Assembly: GCF_015709515.1 (NCBI RefSeq)
Contig: NZ_JADNQZ010000055.1
Location: 5,650 to 69,649, forward strand
Source of the DNA: Methylocystis sp. H62
GTDB taxonomy: Bacteria > Pseudomonadota > Alphaproteobacteria > Rhizobiales > Beijerinckiaceae
Direction: 5' to 3'
DNA length: 64,000 nt
The notes under the pieces are model-generated. The model was not told where the DNA came from. It saw nothing but the letters and a program-made list of their open reading frames with translations, and made no database searches. Below are positions 52,901-61,127 of this stretch, piece by piece. How positions within the stretch are numbered: position 1 is the first letter of the stretch; each line of letters opens with the position of its first letter. A program made the position numbers and the translations under genes.

Positions 52901-53405
52901 CCTCGGCTGAAAGCACGGCTTTGAGCGCCGCCAACAATCGACGGTGCGATCGTGCGACGCTCGCGTCGCCGCGCATGGAGGGCTCGACGATGAAACTTCG
53001 AATGAACCGCGGCCCGATGCTGAGATTGAGTGCGAACTGAATTTGATCGACGGCGCGCAGTCCGAGGTTCTGCAGCATCGGCAGTAATTCATCGAGCGCA
53101 TGGTCTTTGGCGCCGATCAGCCGAACCTCATATCGGGCGACATCGGTTCCGGAGCCGCGCAGCCGGCGCAATTCGACGATCTCGTTCTCGCTTTGGTGGG
53201 CTGCAATCAGCGCGAGATCACGCGCGGCGCGCCGCGCCGGGACGAGAAAGCGATAGGCTTTGGGCAGTGCGTCAAGCGACTCCCCGGAAAGATTCTGTCG
53301 AGAACCGCGACCGGCGCGGCGGAGGAAATCCCGCACCACGGAATCCCAGTCCGCGACGCGGGGCGCTTCAGACGTCAATGGGTCCGGAGAGCGAAGCACG
53401 AGCAA
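49992..53405 (-). CDS. NAD-glutamate dehydrogenase, shortened large type
   Basis: A 1137-residue NAD-specific glutamate dehydrogenase of the large bacterial class, turning glutamate into 2-oxoglutarate and ammonium. The catalytic region is intact: ARGGIRWSDRPEDFRGEVL, PQGAKGGFVLK (active-site Lys), VGVGSMDGDVFGNGML, DLLWMGGVGTYVK and KVVGEGANLAFTQRG. Typical members have ~1600 residues; about 450 N-terminal residues, including ACT-like regulatory domains, are absent. It starts at TTG 53405 directly after an in-frame stop, 7 bases from the kinase gene, so the short form is built into the operon. Confidence 0.88.
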   Translation of the reverse strand: MLVLRSPDPLTSEAPRVADWDSVVRDFLRRAGRGSRQNLSGESLDALPKAYRFLVPARRAARDLALIAAHQSENEIVELRRLRGSGTDVARYEVRLIGAKDHALDELLPMLQNLGLRAVDQIQFALNLSIGPRFIRSFIVEPSMRGDASVARSHRRLLAALKAVLSAEVESDALNGLVLVTELDWRQIDLFRAYSNYYQQLGLRIERTRIYRALLHSPAVAQLLYRYFQARFEPDHGGRDSFEIELELLTPIRAQLVDVLDKVADGGDDRILRDLFNLIDATVRTNFYFCGDWARKFISLKISSLGVFNMPSPKPMAEIYVHSTSMEGVHLRGAKVARGGIRWSDRPEDFRGEVLALMQTQMIKNALIVPQGAKGGFVLKLPFEDATERQRLGREAYSQFLRGLLDLTDNLKDSQIVRPPALVAYDGPDPYLVVAADKGTAFWADVANEISHAYGFWLGDAFASGGAHGYHHKRLGITARGAWVCVRRHFHELGRNVDAEPITVVGVGSMDGDVFGNGMLHTPNIRLLGAFDGQCIFLDPKPDPLISFAERRRLFPLPQSTWRDYNPALLSQGGGVYRRDAKDIPLSPEVRAWLGVRHSAIDGEALVRWLLIAPVDLLWMGGVGTYVKASSETNESVGDRVNDGARVDALQLRAKVVGEGANLAFTQRGRIEYALRGGRINTDAVDNSAGVDLSDHEVNLKTLLHTWPDQNTPDVGDPNRLLESLTEEVCASVLQDNDRQSLCLSLDRARCRINLDPFMDLAEQLENAGYINPVAEAFPTRKDVSARETKELTRPELAVLMAGSKLALKQRLLEDEAFLQGSWSYEFLASYFPEYLRTHFSERIRSHSLAREIAVTMICNKVVDQAGVCFLLLGEGLVPTLLSYAVKLYLSFDRIFEGDRWRASFRESRELDAARQYGLILQLEDALAYMCHWAMRRGHRLSPDHEDIERWRSDLRAYRERAGMSEAQGDQSVAAPYFDRLRNFPFLVALTRESGEDMRVAGGYFDKAANLFGLQKLTALLADVKPRDLWEQQLQAALDARMRDASARIASMQLLSGIADARTLFRNVGLEFRLAGLERLAFKLEASLFTTLTPFAAFVAELNALVDACDAAYRSRSAEGVERARKPRRASSEAGAS

Positions 53406-53412
53406 CCATCAG

Positions 53413-53859
53413 CTAGGCGATCTTCTTGCGCATTTCGAGAACATTGCCCGAATCCGTCTTGCGATATTGAACAGAGTCCATCACAGAGCGAATGAAGAAT
53501 ATGCCGCGGCCACGTTCACGCAGTTCATCGAACGCGGGCGTCGGCAGAGCGGCAAGGTCGAAGCCCCCTCCATGATCGTAAACGCGGACGGAAAGATAGG
53601 CGTCCTCCACCGAAAAGCAGATCCGAACGGAGTCGGTCGAATTTGCCGCGGAGCTATACTGAATGGCGTTGGCGACGGCCTCGGTCAGCGCAAGATTGAG
53701 GTGAAAAGCGAGGGTGTCGCGCGTGTCCTCCTGAACGTCCAGCTCCTTCGCAAGCTGCTCGGCGATCGCGCCAACGAGGCGCAGATATCGCGTTTGACTG
53801 GGAACGACGATGTCCAGATTGACGAATGTCTCGCACATCTCGATCACCGCCCACCCCAT
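53413..53859 (-). CDS. RsbW-like anti-sigma serine kinase
   Basis: A 148-residue HATPase domain protein: N box NLALTEAVANAIQYS, G1 box DHGGGFD and G2 box GRGIFFIRSVMD. Such kinases bind and inhibit a sigma factor or other target, and phosphorylate the STAS antagonist. No sigma factor gene is near, so the target is unknown. Translation may begin at 53859 or at the ATG for MCETFVNL (53838). The STAS gene ends nine bases upstream and the glutamate dehydrogenase begins seven bases downstream. Confidence 0.88.
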   Translation of the reverse strand: MGWAVIEMCETFVNLDIVVPSQTRYLRLVGAIAEQLAKELDVQEDTRDTLAFHLNLALTEAVANAIQYSSAANSTDSVRICFSVEDAYLSVRVYDHGGGFDLAALPTPAFDELRERGRGIFFIRSVMDSVQYRKTDSGNVLEMRKKIA

Positions 53860-53868
53860 TCCGCGGAC

Positions 53869-54201
53869 TCACGCGCTCAGCGCCAACTGCAAGCTTGGGT
53901 AGATGTCGAAAACGCGGTGCAGTCGCGTCAGTTCGAACATCGACCTGACACGCGGCTGCAGACCCGCCAAAGCGAACCCGCTCGTGCGCAAACTCGCATT
54001 CTTGTAGCCGGAGAGCAGCGCCCCCAGCCCTGAGCTGTCAATGAATTGAACTCTCGCCAAGTCGATGACGACGTTTTTGGCGCCGCCTTCGAGCGTCTTG
54101 AGCACCAAGTCCTTGAGCTCGCCGGAGTTGTGCGCATCGATGCGATCCTCCTGGATGCTCAGAACGGTTCGGTCGTCTCGCACTTCCTTCGCTATTCTCA
54201 T
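53869..54201 (-). CDS. STAS-domain anti-anti-sigma factor
   Basis: A 110-residue single STAS domain: VVIDLARVQFIDSSGLGALLSGYKNA contains the phosphorylatable Ser of DSSGLG. In partner switching the unphosphorylated form captures the RsbW-like kinase; the kinase inactivates it and the PP2C phosphatase restores it. First gene of the STAS-kinase-glutamate dehydrogenase-phosphatase operon. The ~120 bases upstream carry its promoter. Confidence 0.9.
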   Translation of the reverse strand: MRIAKEVRDDRTVLSIQEDRIDAHNSGELKDLVLKTLEGGAKNVVIDLARVQFIDSSGLGALLSGYKNASLRTSGFALAGLQPRVRSMFELTRLHRVFDIYPSLQLALSA

Positions 54202-54323
54202 TGTCCAGTCTCAGCTCGATGATGACCACGAAAGTCTCTTGGAAATAGATATGTCTGCGGCAAGCGATTAACAGGCCCTAGCGCCCAGTCTCCGCTAAGC
54301 CGACCGCGACGGTTAACTTCGCG

Positions 54324-55601
54324 TTACGCGAAGGCCTGCGCCAGATCGGCGATAAGGTCGTCCGGATGTTCAATGCCGATCGAAGCGCGAATGAGCGAAG
54401 GCGTAATGCCGATCTCCCGGCGGGCCTCTTCGGTGAGCCCCGAATGCACGGTGGTCGTCGGATGACAAATCAACGATTCGGTGCCGCCGAGGCTGACGGC
54501 GAGCTTGAAGATCTGCAGCCGGTTGAGGAAGGCGAAGGCTTCGGCTTGTCCGCCCACGACCTCAAAGGAAAAGGTGGAGCCGGCGGAGCTCGACTGGCGC
54601 GCCATCAACAAGCGCTCGGGATGATCAGCCGGCAGCAGCGGCGGGTAGTGAACGCGGGCGACCTTGGGATGACCGGCGAGAAACTCCGCGACGATCGCCG
54701 CGTTCTCCGCCGCCCGGTTCATGCGCAAAGACAATGTCTCGAGCGAGCGGCCAAGCATCCAGCAGGAATGCGCGTCGAGCTGCGTGCCGATGGCGCTGCG
54801 CATCGTGCGAATGGTCTTCAGATGCGCGCAGGATCCGACGACCGCGCCGCCGATGAGATCACTGTGCCCGCCGACATATTTCGTCAGCGAATAGAGCGAC
54901 AGATCGGCGCCGTGCCGGAGCGGCGACTGGAAAACCGGACCGAGCAGCGTGTTGTCGCAGCAAATGACCGGCCTCGAGTCCTGCCTTTCCGCGACATCTT
55001 CGGCGATACGTCGCACCAGCGCGATATCAACCAGGCTGTTCATCGGATTGGACGGCGTCTCGATGAAGATCATCGCGATGCGTCCGACGTCCATCGCGCG
55101 CGCGGCTGCGGCGCGGATATCGTCTTCGTCGAGCCCGTCGGTAAAGCCGACGCCGGTCAGTCCGAACGGCGCCAGAGTCTTGTCGATGAGAACTTCCGTG
55201 CCGCCATAGAGCGGACGGCTGCGCAGGATCGTTTCTCCTGGGCGCGCGAAGGCGAGAATCGTGGTGACGATCGCCGACATGCCGGAGGAAAAGACGAGAC
55301 CGCATTCGGCGTGCTCGTAGATCGCCAGGCGGTCCTCGACGATCTCGAGATTGGGATGGTTGAACCGTGAATAGACGAGTCCGGATTCTTCGCCTTCCGG
55401 CGGGGCGCGACGGCCGGCCATATAGTCGAAGAAGTCGCGCCCCTCTTCGGCCGTTCGAAACACGAAGGTCGACGTCAGAAATACCGGAGGCTTAACCGCG
55501 CCTTCCGACAGCGTCGGATCGTAGCCGTAGCCCAGCATGAGCGTTTCCGGCTGAAGCAAGCGGTTTCCGATGCTCGCCTTATGGTAACGCGCGCTGTCCA
55601 T
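54324..55601 (-). CDS. Cys/Met metabolism PLP enzyme (cystathionine gamma-synthase family)
   Basis: A 425-residue fold-type I PLP enzyme. Signatures are [34 protein letters not shown] and the PLP lysine in [18 protein letters not shown]; the C-terminus has [17 protein letters not shown]. Members include cystathionine gamma-synthase, gamma-lyases and sulfhydrylases, and sequence alone does not decide. Its position after the threonine-degradation pair suggests a catabolic lyase, but methionine gamma-lyase or another C-S enzyme is equally possible. Confidence 0.85.
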   Translation of the reverse strand: MDSARYHKASIGNRLLQPETLMLGYGYDPTLSEGAVKPPVFLTSTFVFRTAEEGRDFFDYMAGRRAPPEGEESGLVYSRFNHPNLEIVEDRLAIYEHAECGLVFSSGMSAIVTTILAFARPGETILRSRPLYGGTEVLIDKTLAPFGLTGVGFTDGLDEDDIRAAAARAMDVGRIAMIFIETPSNPMNSLVDIALVRRIAEDVAERQDSRPVICCDNTLLGPVFQSPLRHGADLSLYSLTKYVGGHSDLIGGAVVGSCAHLKTIRTMRSAIGTQLDAHSCWMLGRSLETLSLRMNRAAENAAIVAEFLAGHPKVARVHYPPLLPADHPERLLMARQSSSAGSTFSFEVVGGQAEAFAFLNRLQIFKLAVSLGGTESLICHPTTTVHSGLTEEARREIGITPSLIRASIGIEHPDDLIADLAQAFA

Positions 55602-55664
55602 GGATGCTTCCTCGGCGGTCGCCGCGCTCGAATGATCAGCGGCGCCGCCACTGTAAATAGCGCG

Positions 55665-56924
55665 CTAATGCTGCTTCGCCCGCGCCAGCGGAACATTCGC
55701 ATTGGCCATCTCGGCCAGCGCCGCCAACGCCGCGTCGATGTCGGCGGCCGTGTGATCCGCGCTGATCTGAAAGCGGATCTCCTCGTCGCCCCGCGGCACG
55801 ACCGGATAGGTCAGCCCCGTAACCAGTATGCCTCGCCGCCGCAGATGCTCGACAAGCGCGACGGTGCGGGCGCTGTCACGGGTCACGAGCGGCGCGACCG
55901 GATGCTCACCGGGCAGCGTCTCGAAGCCAAGCCTGACAAGCCCCGCCTTGAAGCGTGCGGTCATGGCGCGCAGATGCTCGAGCAACGACAGGCCCTTCGT
56001 ACTATCCAGCAAGTCGATCGCCTTATGTGCGGCGGCGGCTTCCGCGGGCGTGATGGGGTTAGAGTAGACGTAGAAGGGCGAGCGCTCGCGCAGGTAGCGG
56101 ATGAGAATTTCGTCGCCGACGACATAGCCGCCGTTGACGCCGAAGGCCTTGCCGAGCGTCGCCACCAGAATGTCGACCGGCGCTGACCGCGTATATTCCT
56201 CCGCGCCGCGCCCAGTCGTCCCGAGCGCGCCGACGCCATGTGAATCGTCGACGACGACGATCGCCCCCTCCACGAAGGCGTTATCGCGGCTGCGCGCCAG
56301 CGTCATGATGCGATCGAGCGGCGCGTGATCGCCGCGCATGCTGAATACCCCGTCCGTCACGATGACGGCGCGGGTGCATGATTTCGCGGTCTCGTCGAGA
56401 CATCGCTCGAGTTCGCCCATATCGAGATGTTCGTAGATCCGCTTCTCCGCAGGCGCCGCAAGTGAGATCGCGTTGATGATGCAATTGTGATTTAGTTCGT
56501 CGCTGATGACGGCGGTCTTCTTGCTGACGAGCTGCGGAATGAGGCCCATGATCGCCGCATAGGCCGACGAAAAGAGGATCGCCGACGGCCGCGAATGAAA
56601 GGCGGCGAGCCGGCGCTCCAAGGCGACATGAGGCGACCAGGTGCCGCTGATGAAGCGCACCGCGCCGGGCCCGGCGCCATAGTTCGTCGCCGCCGCATCT
56701 TCGGCGTCAATCACCTCTTCGCGCAGCGACATGCCGAGATAATTGTTGGCGTTCATGCGCAGGAACGGCTTGTCGCCTTCGCCTTCGATGAGAAAGCGCG
56801 GACCGTGGCCGTCACGCGGCGCAATGACGCCACAGAGCACGCTTTCCGCGCCCTTGAGCAGCCCTGCCCGCGAAAGTTCGCCGAGCTGCGCGGCGAGCGC
56901 CTTAGCCAAACCCTGCATTGGCAT
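55665..56924 (-). CDS. kbl: 2-amino-3-ketobutyrate CoA ligase (glycine C-acetyltransferase)
   Basis: A ~419-residue alpha-oxoamine synthase: NANNYLGMS, GAGPGAVRFISGTWSPHVALE, DELNHNCIINAI, DDSHGVGALG and the PLP lysine in VATLGKAFGVNGGYVVG. It cleaves 2-amino-3-ketobutyrate with CoA into glycine and acetyl-CoA. It overlaps the threonine dehydrogenase gene's end, and the ATG may be 56924 or 56918 (MPMQGLAK/MQGLAK). In an organism using the serine cycle the glycine would feed it. Confidence 0.9.
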   Translation of the reverse strand: MPMQGLAKALAAQLGELSRAGLLKGAESVLCGVIAPRDGHGPRFLIEGEGDKPFLRMNANNYLGMSLREEVIDAEDAAATNYGAGPGAVRFISGTWSPHVALERRLAAFHSRPSAILFSSAYAAIMGLIPQLVSKKTAVISDELNHNCIINAISLAAPAEKRIYEHLDMGELERCLDETAKSCTRAVIVTDGVFSMRGDHAPLDRIMTLARSRDNAFVEGAIVVVDDSHGVGALGTTGRGAEEYTRSAPVDILVATLGKAFGVNGGYVVGDEILIRYLRERSPFYVYSNPITPAEAAAAHKAIDLLDSTKGLSLLEHLRAMTARFKAGLVRLGFETLPGEHPVAPLVTRDSARTVALVEHLRRRGILVTGLTYPVVPRGDEEIRFQISADHTAADIDAALAALAEMANANVPLARAKQH

Positions 56925-57894
56925 TGGGGACCTCGTCAGAATTGGGATCGTCAAATGGATCTGTCGCCGCGCCAAGACGCGCGAGCATATCCCGCGTCAT
57001 GGCGGCGAGATCTAAGCGCGGCGCAAAGCCCCAATCTTCCCGCGCCGCACTGGCGTCGAGCGCCTGCGGCCAGGAGTCGGCGATCGCTTGGCGTAGCGGG
57101 TCGATGCGGTAGTCTTCGGCGAAGGAGGGCGCGTGTTTGCGAATTTCCGTGGCGATTTCGCGCGGCGTGACGCTCATGCCGGTGACGTTATACGCATTGC
57201 GAAACCGCAGGCGCTCGGGATCAGCCTCCATGAGCTCCATGATCGCGCGCGTCGCGTCCGGCATATACATCATGTCGAGCCGGGTCTCTGCGTCGAGGAA
57301 GCAGGAATAGCGCTTGTGCCGAACAGCCGCGCGAAACATTTCGACGGCGTAGTCGGTCGTGCCGCCGCCCGGCGGCGCCGCGGAAGACACGAGACCCGGC
57401 AGGCGCAATCCGCGCGCGTCGACGCCAAAGCGGGTTGCGTAATAGTCGCAGAGCAATTCGCCCGCGACCTTGGTGACGCCGTAAATGGTCGTTGGCCGCT
57501 GAACGGTGATCTGCGGCGTGCCGCGGCGGGGCGTCGAAGGGCCAAACGCCGCAATCGAGCTTGGGAAAAACACCTGGCAGCCGAAGCGGCGCGCGGCCTC
57601 CAGCACATTGTAGAGGCCGCTCATATTGACGCTCCAGGCGTCTTGCGGCCTATCCTCAGCGATCGCCGAGAGCAGCGCTGCGAGGTGGTAGACGACGTCG
57701 ATGTCGCGCCGGCGCATCAGATCGGCGACCGCTTCCGCCTGTGTGCAGTCGAGGCGTTCATAATGATCGTCAGCTGGCCGCGCCTCTGCGAGGTCTGAGG
57801 CGACCACGCGCGCCGCGCCATATCGCTTTCGCAGCGCCGGCGTCAGTTCGGCGCCGATCTGGCCGAGGGCGCCCGTAACCAGGATGCGTCGCAT
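56902..57894 (-). CDS. L-threonine 3-dehydrogenase (SDR type)
   Basis: A 330-residue short-chain dehydrogenase/epimerase-type enzyme. Nucleotide-binding LVTGALGQIGAEL (residues 5-17), PSSIAAFGPSTP, catalytic Tyr-x3-Lys in TIYGVTKVAGELLCDYY and the family-specific GLVSSAAPPGGGTTDYAVEMF. This SDR form of threonine dehydrogenase oxidises threonine to 2-amino-3-ketobutyrate, the substrate of the overlapping kbl product. Other epimerases are possible, but the pairing makes threonine degradation the best reading. Confidence 0.88.
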   Translation of the reverse strand: MRRILVTGALGQIGAELTPALRKRYGAARVVASDLAEARPADDHYERLDCTQAEAVADLMRRRDIDVVYHLAALLSAIAEDRPQDAWSVNMSGLYNVLEAARRFGCQVFFPSSIAAFGPSTPRRGTPQITVQRPTTIYGVTKVAGELLCDYYATRFGVDARGLRLPGLVSSAAPPGGGTTDYAVEMFRAAVRHKRYSCFLDAETRLDMMYMPDATRAIMELMEADPERLRFRNAYNVTGMSVTPREIATEIRKHAPSFAEDYRIDPLRQAIADSWPQALDASAAREDWGFAPRLDLAAMTRDMLARLGAATDPFDDPNSDEVPNANAGFG

Positions 57895-57945
57895 GCGCCT
57901 TCCGATACCGCGGCGCCTTCGCCCATGCGTCGAGCGCCCTACTCC

Positions 57946-59391
57946 TCAGTTATGGCTGCTTTCCGCCGCGCCAATAGGCGCGGCGCCCGTTTTCGGCGGT
58001 TGCAGCCAAGCGGCGCGATCGACGCCAAGCGCCTGCAGGCTGGCGCCTAAGGAGCGCGTCTCCGCTTCCTCGTAGAGCGCGAGTTCGTTGAAAACCGGCG
58101 CGCCGAGCGCGGCCTCGAAGGCGCGTCGGTCGGCGCGCTCGATCAATTCCTCTTCACCCCGCTCCCCAAGATTCGAGCGAAAGATCCCTGCCGCGCTGAC
58201 CGGCAGGAAATCCTCGTAAACAATCGGTTCGGCGCGCAGAGCGCCGGTCTGCAGAAGATCATTTAATGAGCCTGGAGAAATCGGATCCGTTGCCCTAGCG
58301 CTTGGATCGGCCGAATAATGGAAGAAGGCGAGCCTTTCGCGCCGCAGCGTCTCGTCATCATCGGGAAACGCCGCGAAGCGCCGCGCCAGCTCCTCGTTAA
58401 AGGCGAGCGCATTGGCGCCGTCTATCGCGAGCGGAACCGCAACCTGAGCTTCAGCGAGAAGCCTGTCGTAAAGCGCGCGCCCCTTGGCTGTCAGCGCCGC
58501 GCCTCTCTGCTCGATCTCGCCAAAACGCGCGGCATGCGCGCCGGTCACGCGCCGGCCGCCTTCCTCGATGAATTCCACAGGCTCGGGGCGCGCCTTGAAA
58601 CTCGTCTGGCGCAACAGGATCGGGCAGCGGCGACGCGGCGGGCCCTCGACAATCGCTTTCGGATTCATGCCGCGCGCCGCCATGGCGCTGTGCGCGGCGT
58701 CGATATCGAGCGCATGCAAGGTGAGATGGTTGATGTGCGGTCCTTTGAAACAGACGATGTCGGCGAGGAGCGGATGCGTGGCATGCAGCGTCCGGTACAC
58801 CGCCGATGAGACCGTCGCCTGCCCGTTCCAGCGAAAGATCTTCGCGGCTTCCAGGACAAATTCGCGCGGCTCTACGTCGTCGAACCCGCTTCTTTCGAAG
58901 AGATCGAGCAGGGCTCGGCAGCGCGGCGTAAAAATGTCGCGCTGCGCCAGAACCTTGGCGGCGATCTCGCGCGCCTGCGGATCGGCGATGAGATCCAGCC
59001 TGAGAAGAGAAGTAAAAATGCGAAAGGGAATAGTCCGCAATGCGCTCTCGCCAATCGGCCGGAATGCCGTCGAATGCACTGGAATTCCGGCGATTGACAG
59101 ATCGTAATAGCCGACGGGCGCCATTCCCATGATCGCAAAGAGCCGGCGCAGCATCGACAGTTCCTCGGCGGTTCCGACGCGAATTGCGCCATGGCGCTCA
59201 ACGTCGAGTCGCTCGAGTTCGTTGTTTTCCGCCAGGTGCCGCTTGAGTTGCGGCTTTTCGGCGAGCGTGTGGCGGTTTACCTCGGCGACGAGCGCCTTCA
59301 TCGCGCGATACTGCGGCGCTTCGGCCTGGTACATGTCCGAGACCGCCGACGCGAACATCGTCCGAATTGAGTCAGCGGAAGCGTCATTCAT
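57946..59391 (-). CDS. 2-oxoadipate dioxygenase/decarboxylase (DUF1338, HglS type)
   Basis: A 481-residue VOC-fold iron enzyme of the DUF1338 family. Typical segments are GYYDLSIAGIPVHSTAFRPIG, HINHLTLHALDID (metal-ligand His region), RPEPVEFIEEGGRRVTGAHAARFGEIEQRG and PIVYEDFLPVSAAGIFRSNLG. HglS converts 2-oxoadipate, O2 and Fe(II) to D-2-hydroxyglutarate and CO2 in lysine breakdown. The flanking ALDH7-type gene, which forms 2-aminoadipate, supports this. Same strand as ALDH and threonine-degradation genes. Confidence 0.88.
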   Translation of the reverse strand: MNDASADSIRTMFASAVSDMYQAEAPQYRAMKALVAEVNRHTLAEKPQLKRHLAENNELERLDVERHGAIRVGTAEELSMLRRLFAIMGMAPVGYYDLSIAGIPVHSTAFRPIGESALRTIPFRIFTSLLRLDLIADPQAREIAAKVLAQRDIFTPRCRALLDLFERSGFDDVEPREFVLEAAKIFRWNGQATVSSAVYRTLHATHPLLADIVCFKGPHINHLTLHALDIDAAHSAMAARGMNPKAIVEGPPRRRCPILLRQTSFKARPEPVEFIEEGGRRVTGAHAARFGEIEQRGAALTAKGRALYDRLLAEAQVAVPLAIDGANALAFNEELARRFAAFPDDDETLRRERLAFFHYSADPSARATDPISPGSLNDLLQTGALRAEPIVYEDFLPVSAAGIFRSNLGERGEEELIERADRRAFEAALGAPVFNELALYEEAETRSLGASLQALGVDRAAWLQPPKTGAAPIGAAESSHN

Positions 59392-59460
59392 TTTGTGACC
59401 TTCGCTACCATCGCGTATTTAATCTAACAGCGGCCGAAATCATGAGCGTAGCGTCACGCG

Positions 59461-60999
59461 CTAAACGTCAAGATCGAATTTGACGCCCTGCGCCAGCGGC
59501 AGTTCGCCTGAATAGTTAATCGTGTTGGTGGCGCGGCGCATATAGAACTTCCAGCAGTCCGACCCCGCTTCGCGGCCGCCGCCCGTGTCCTTCTCGCCGC
59601 CGAAGGCTCCGCCGATTTCGGCGCCGGAAGGTCCGATGTTCACATTGACGATGCCGCAATCCGATCCGTCGGCGGCCATGAAGCGCTCGGCTTCGTCCAG
59701 ACGCGCGGTGAAGATCGATGACGCAAGGCCATGTGCGACATCGTTATTGAGCGCGATCGCTTCATCGAGGCTGCGGAACTTCATTACATAAAGGATGGGC
59801 GCGAATGTCTCCCGCCGCACGACGTCCGTCTGCCCCGGCATTTCTACGAGCGCCGGGCGCACGTAGAACGCGTCCGGGAATGTCTCCGTCAGCACGCGTT
59901 CTCCGCCGAGGATGACGCCCCCTGCTGCGCGCGCTTCGTCGAGCGCGGCGCGCATCGCCGCATAGGCGTTCTGATCGATGAGCGGGCCGACAAGCGCGGC
60001 GCCGTCTCGGGGATCGCCGACCGCAACTGAGGCGTAGGCGCGTCGCAAGCGACCGAGAAGCTCGTCATAGACGTCTTCATGAACGATCAGCCGCCGCAGC
60101 GTCGTGCAGCGCTGGCCCGCCGTGCCCATGGCCGCGAAGGCGATCGCGCGAACGGCGAGATTAAGCGGCGCAGAAGCGCAAACGACGGCGGCGTTGTTGC
60201 CGCCAAGCTCCAGAATAGACTTCGCGAAACGGCCCGCGAGGCGCGGCGCGATGGCGCGCCCCATCGCCGTCGAACCGGTCGCTGAAACAAGTTGAATCCG
60301 CGCGTCGTCGACAAGCATTTCACCGATCTCGCGCCCGCCGACAAGCAGGGTTGAAAGCCCGTCCGGCGCCTCGCCGAAACGCGCCGCGGCGCGCTCGAAC
60401 AGCGCGTGAGTCGCGAGCGCCACAAGCGGCGTCTTTTCAGAGGGCTTCCAAACCAGCGTATTTCCGCAGACCAGCGCAAGCGCCGCGTTCCAGGCCCATA
60501 CGGCGACCGGGAAGTTGAAGCTGGTGATCACGCCGACGACGCCGAGCGGGCGCCAGGTCTCCATCATCCGGTGGCCTGGGCGCTCCGTGGCGATCGTCAA
60601 GCCATGGAGCTGACGCGAGAGCCCGACGGCGAAGTCGCAGATGTCGATCATCTCCTGGACTTCGCCGAGGCCCTCCGAGGTGATCTTGCCCGCTTCGATC
60701 GTGACAAGCTGCGCCAACTCGGTCTTGGCCGCCCTCAGCTCCTCGCCGAGCAGGCGCACGAACTCGCCCCGGCGGGGCGCCGGGACGTTGCGCCAGACGC
60801 AAAACGCATTCGCCGCGCGGGCGATGGCCTGATGCGCCTGCGCCGAATCCACGCTCTCGACGCGCGCGATGATCTCGCCAGTAATCGGCGAGCGGATCGT
60901 CACCGAGCCGCGCTCAAACGTCTGTGATTGGACCCCGAGCGTGCGCAGGAGGGCCGCAGCTTCCCCGGCGAGGCCAGGATCCAAAGCGCGCGCCTCCAT
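59461..60999 (-). CDS. L-2-aminoadipate-6-semialdehyde dehydrogenase (ALDH7/AmaB type)
   Basis: A 512-residue NAD-dependent aldehyde dehydrogenase. N-terminal EIIARVESVDSAQAHQAIARA, cofactor WNAALALVCGNTLVWKPSEKTP, catalytic Glu in LELGGNNAAVVC and catalytic Cys in GTAGQRCTTLRRLIVHEDVYDELL. This last segment and the C-terminal GEKDTGGGREAGSDCWKFYMRR are typical of ALDH7 enzymes that oxidise piperideine-6-carboxylate/aminoadipate semialdehyde from lysine. Divergent from the class III aminotransferase gene. Confidence 0.9.
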   Translation of the reverse strand: MEARALDPGLAGEAAALLRTLGVQSQTFERGSVTIRSPITGEIIARVESVDSAQAHQAIARAANAFCVWRNVPAPRRGEFVRLLGEELRAAKTELAQLVTIEAGKITSEGLGEVQEMIDICDFAVGLSRQLHGLTIATERPGHRMMETWRPLGVVGVITSFNFPVAVWAWNAALALVCGNTLVWKPSEKTPLVALATHALFERAAARFGEAPDGLSTLLVGGREIGEMLVDDARIQLVSATGSTAMGRAIAPRLAGRFAKSILELGGNNAAVVCASAPLNLAVRAIAFAAMGTAGQRCTTLRRLIVHEDVYDELLGRLRRAYASVAVGDPRDGAALVGPLIDQNAYAAMRAALDEARAAGGVILGGERVLTETFPDAFYVRPALVEMPGQTDVVRRETFAPILYVMKFRSLDEAIALNNDVAHGLASSIFTARLDEAERFMAADGSDCGIVNVNIGPSGAEIGGAFGGEKDTGGGREAGSDCWKFYMRRATNTINYSGELPLAQGVKFDLDV

Positions 61000-61054
61000 T
61001 TCAACTCCCGATGTTCGCGGCTATGCGCGGCTGGCGCCGCGCCCCGCATGTGCC

Positions 61055-61076
61055 CATGTAATGTAGTCAGTACATG
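61055..61076. promoter_or_regulatory. CATGTA-N10-TACATG palindrome between divergent genes
   Basis: A perfect 6-bp inverted repeat (61055-61060 with 61071-61076) in the gap between the ALDH and aminotransferase genes. The right arm covers an in-frame ATG at 61074, which argues against that codon as the start. A shared operator for divergent lysine-catabolic genes is likely. Confidence 0.55.
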
Positions 61077-61127
61077 ATCGTTCGCACGCATTTATCAAAT
61101 GCGAATGCGCGCCAAAAGCTCTCGGAT

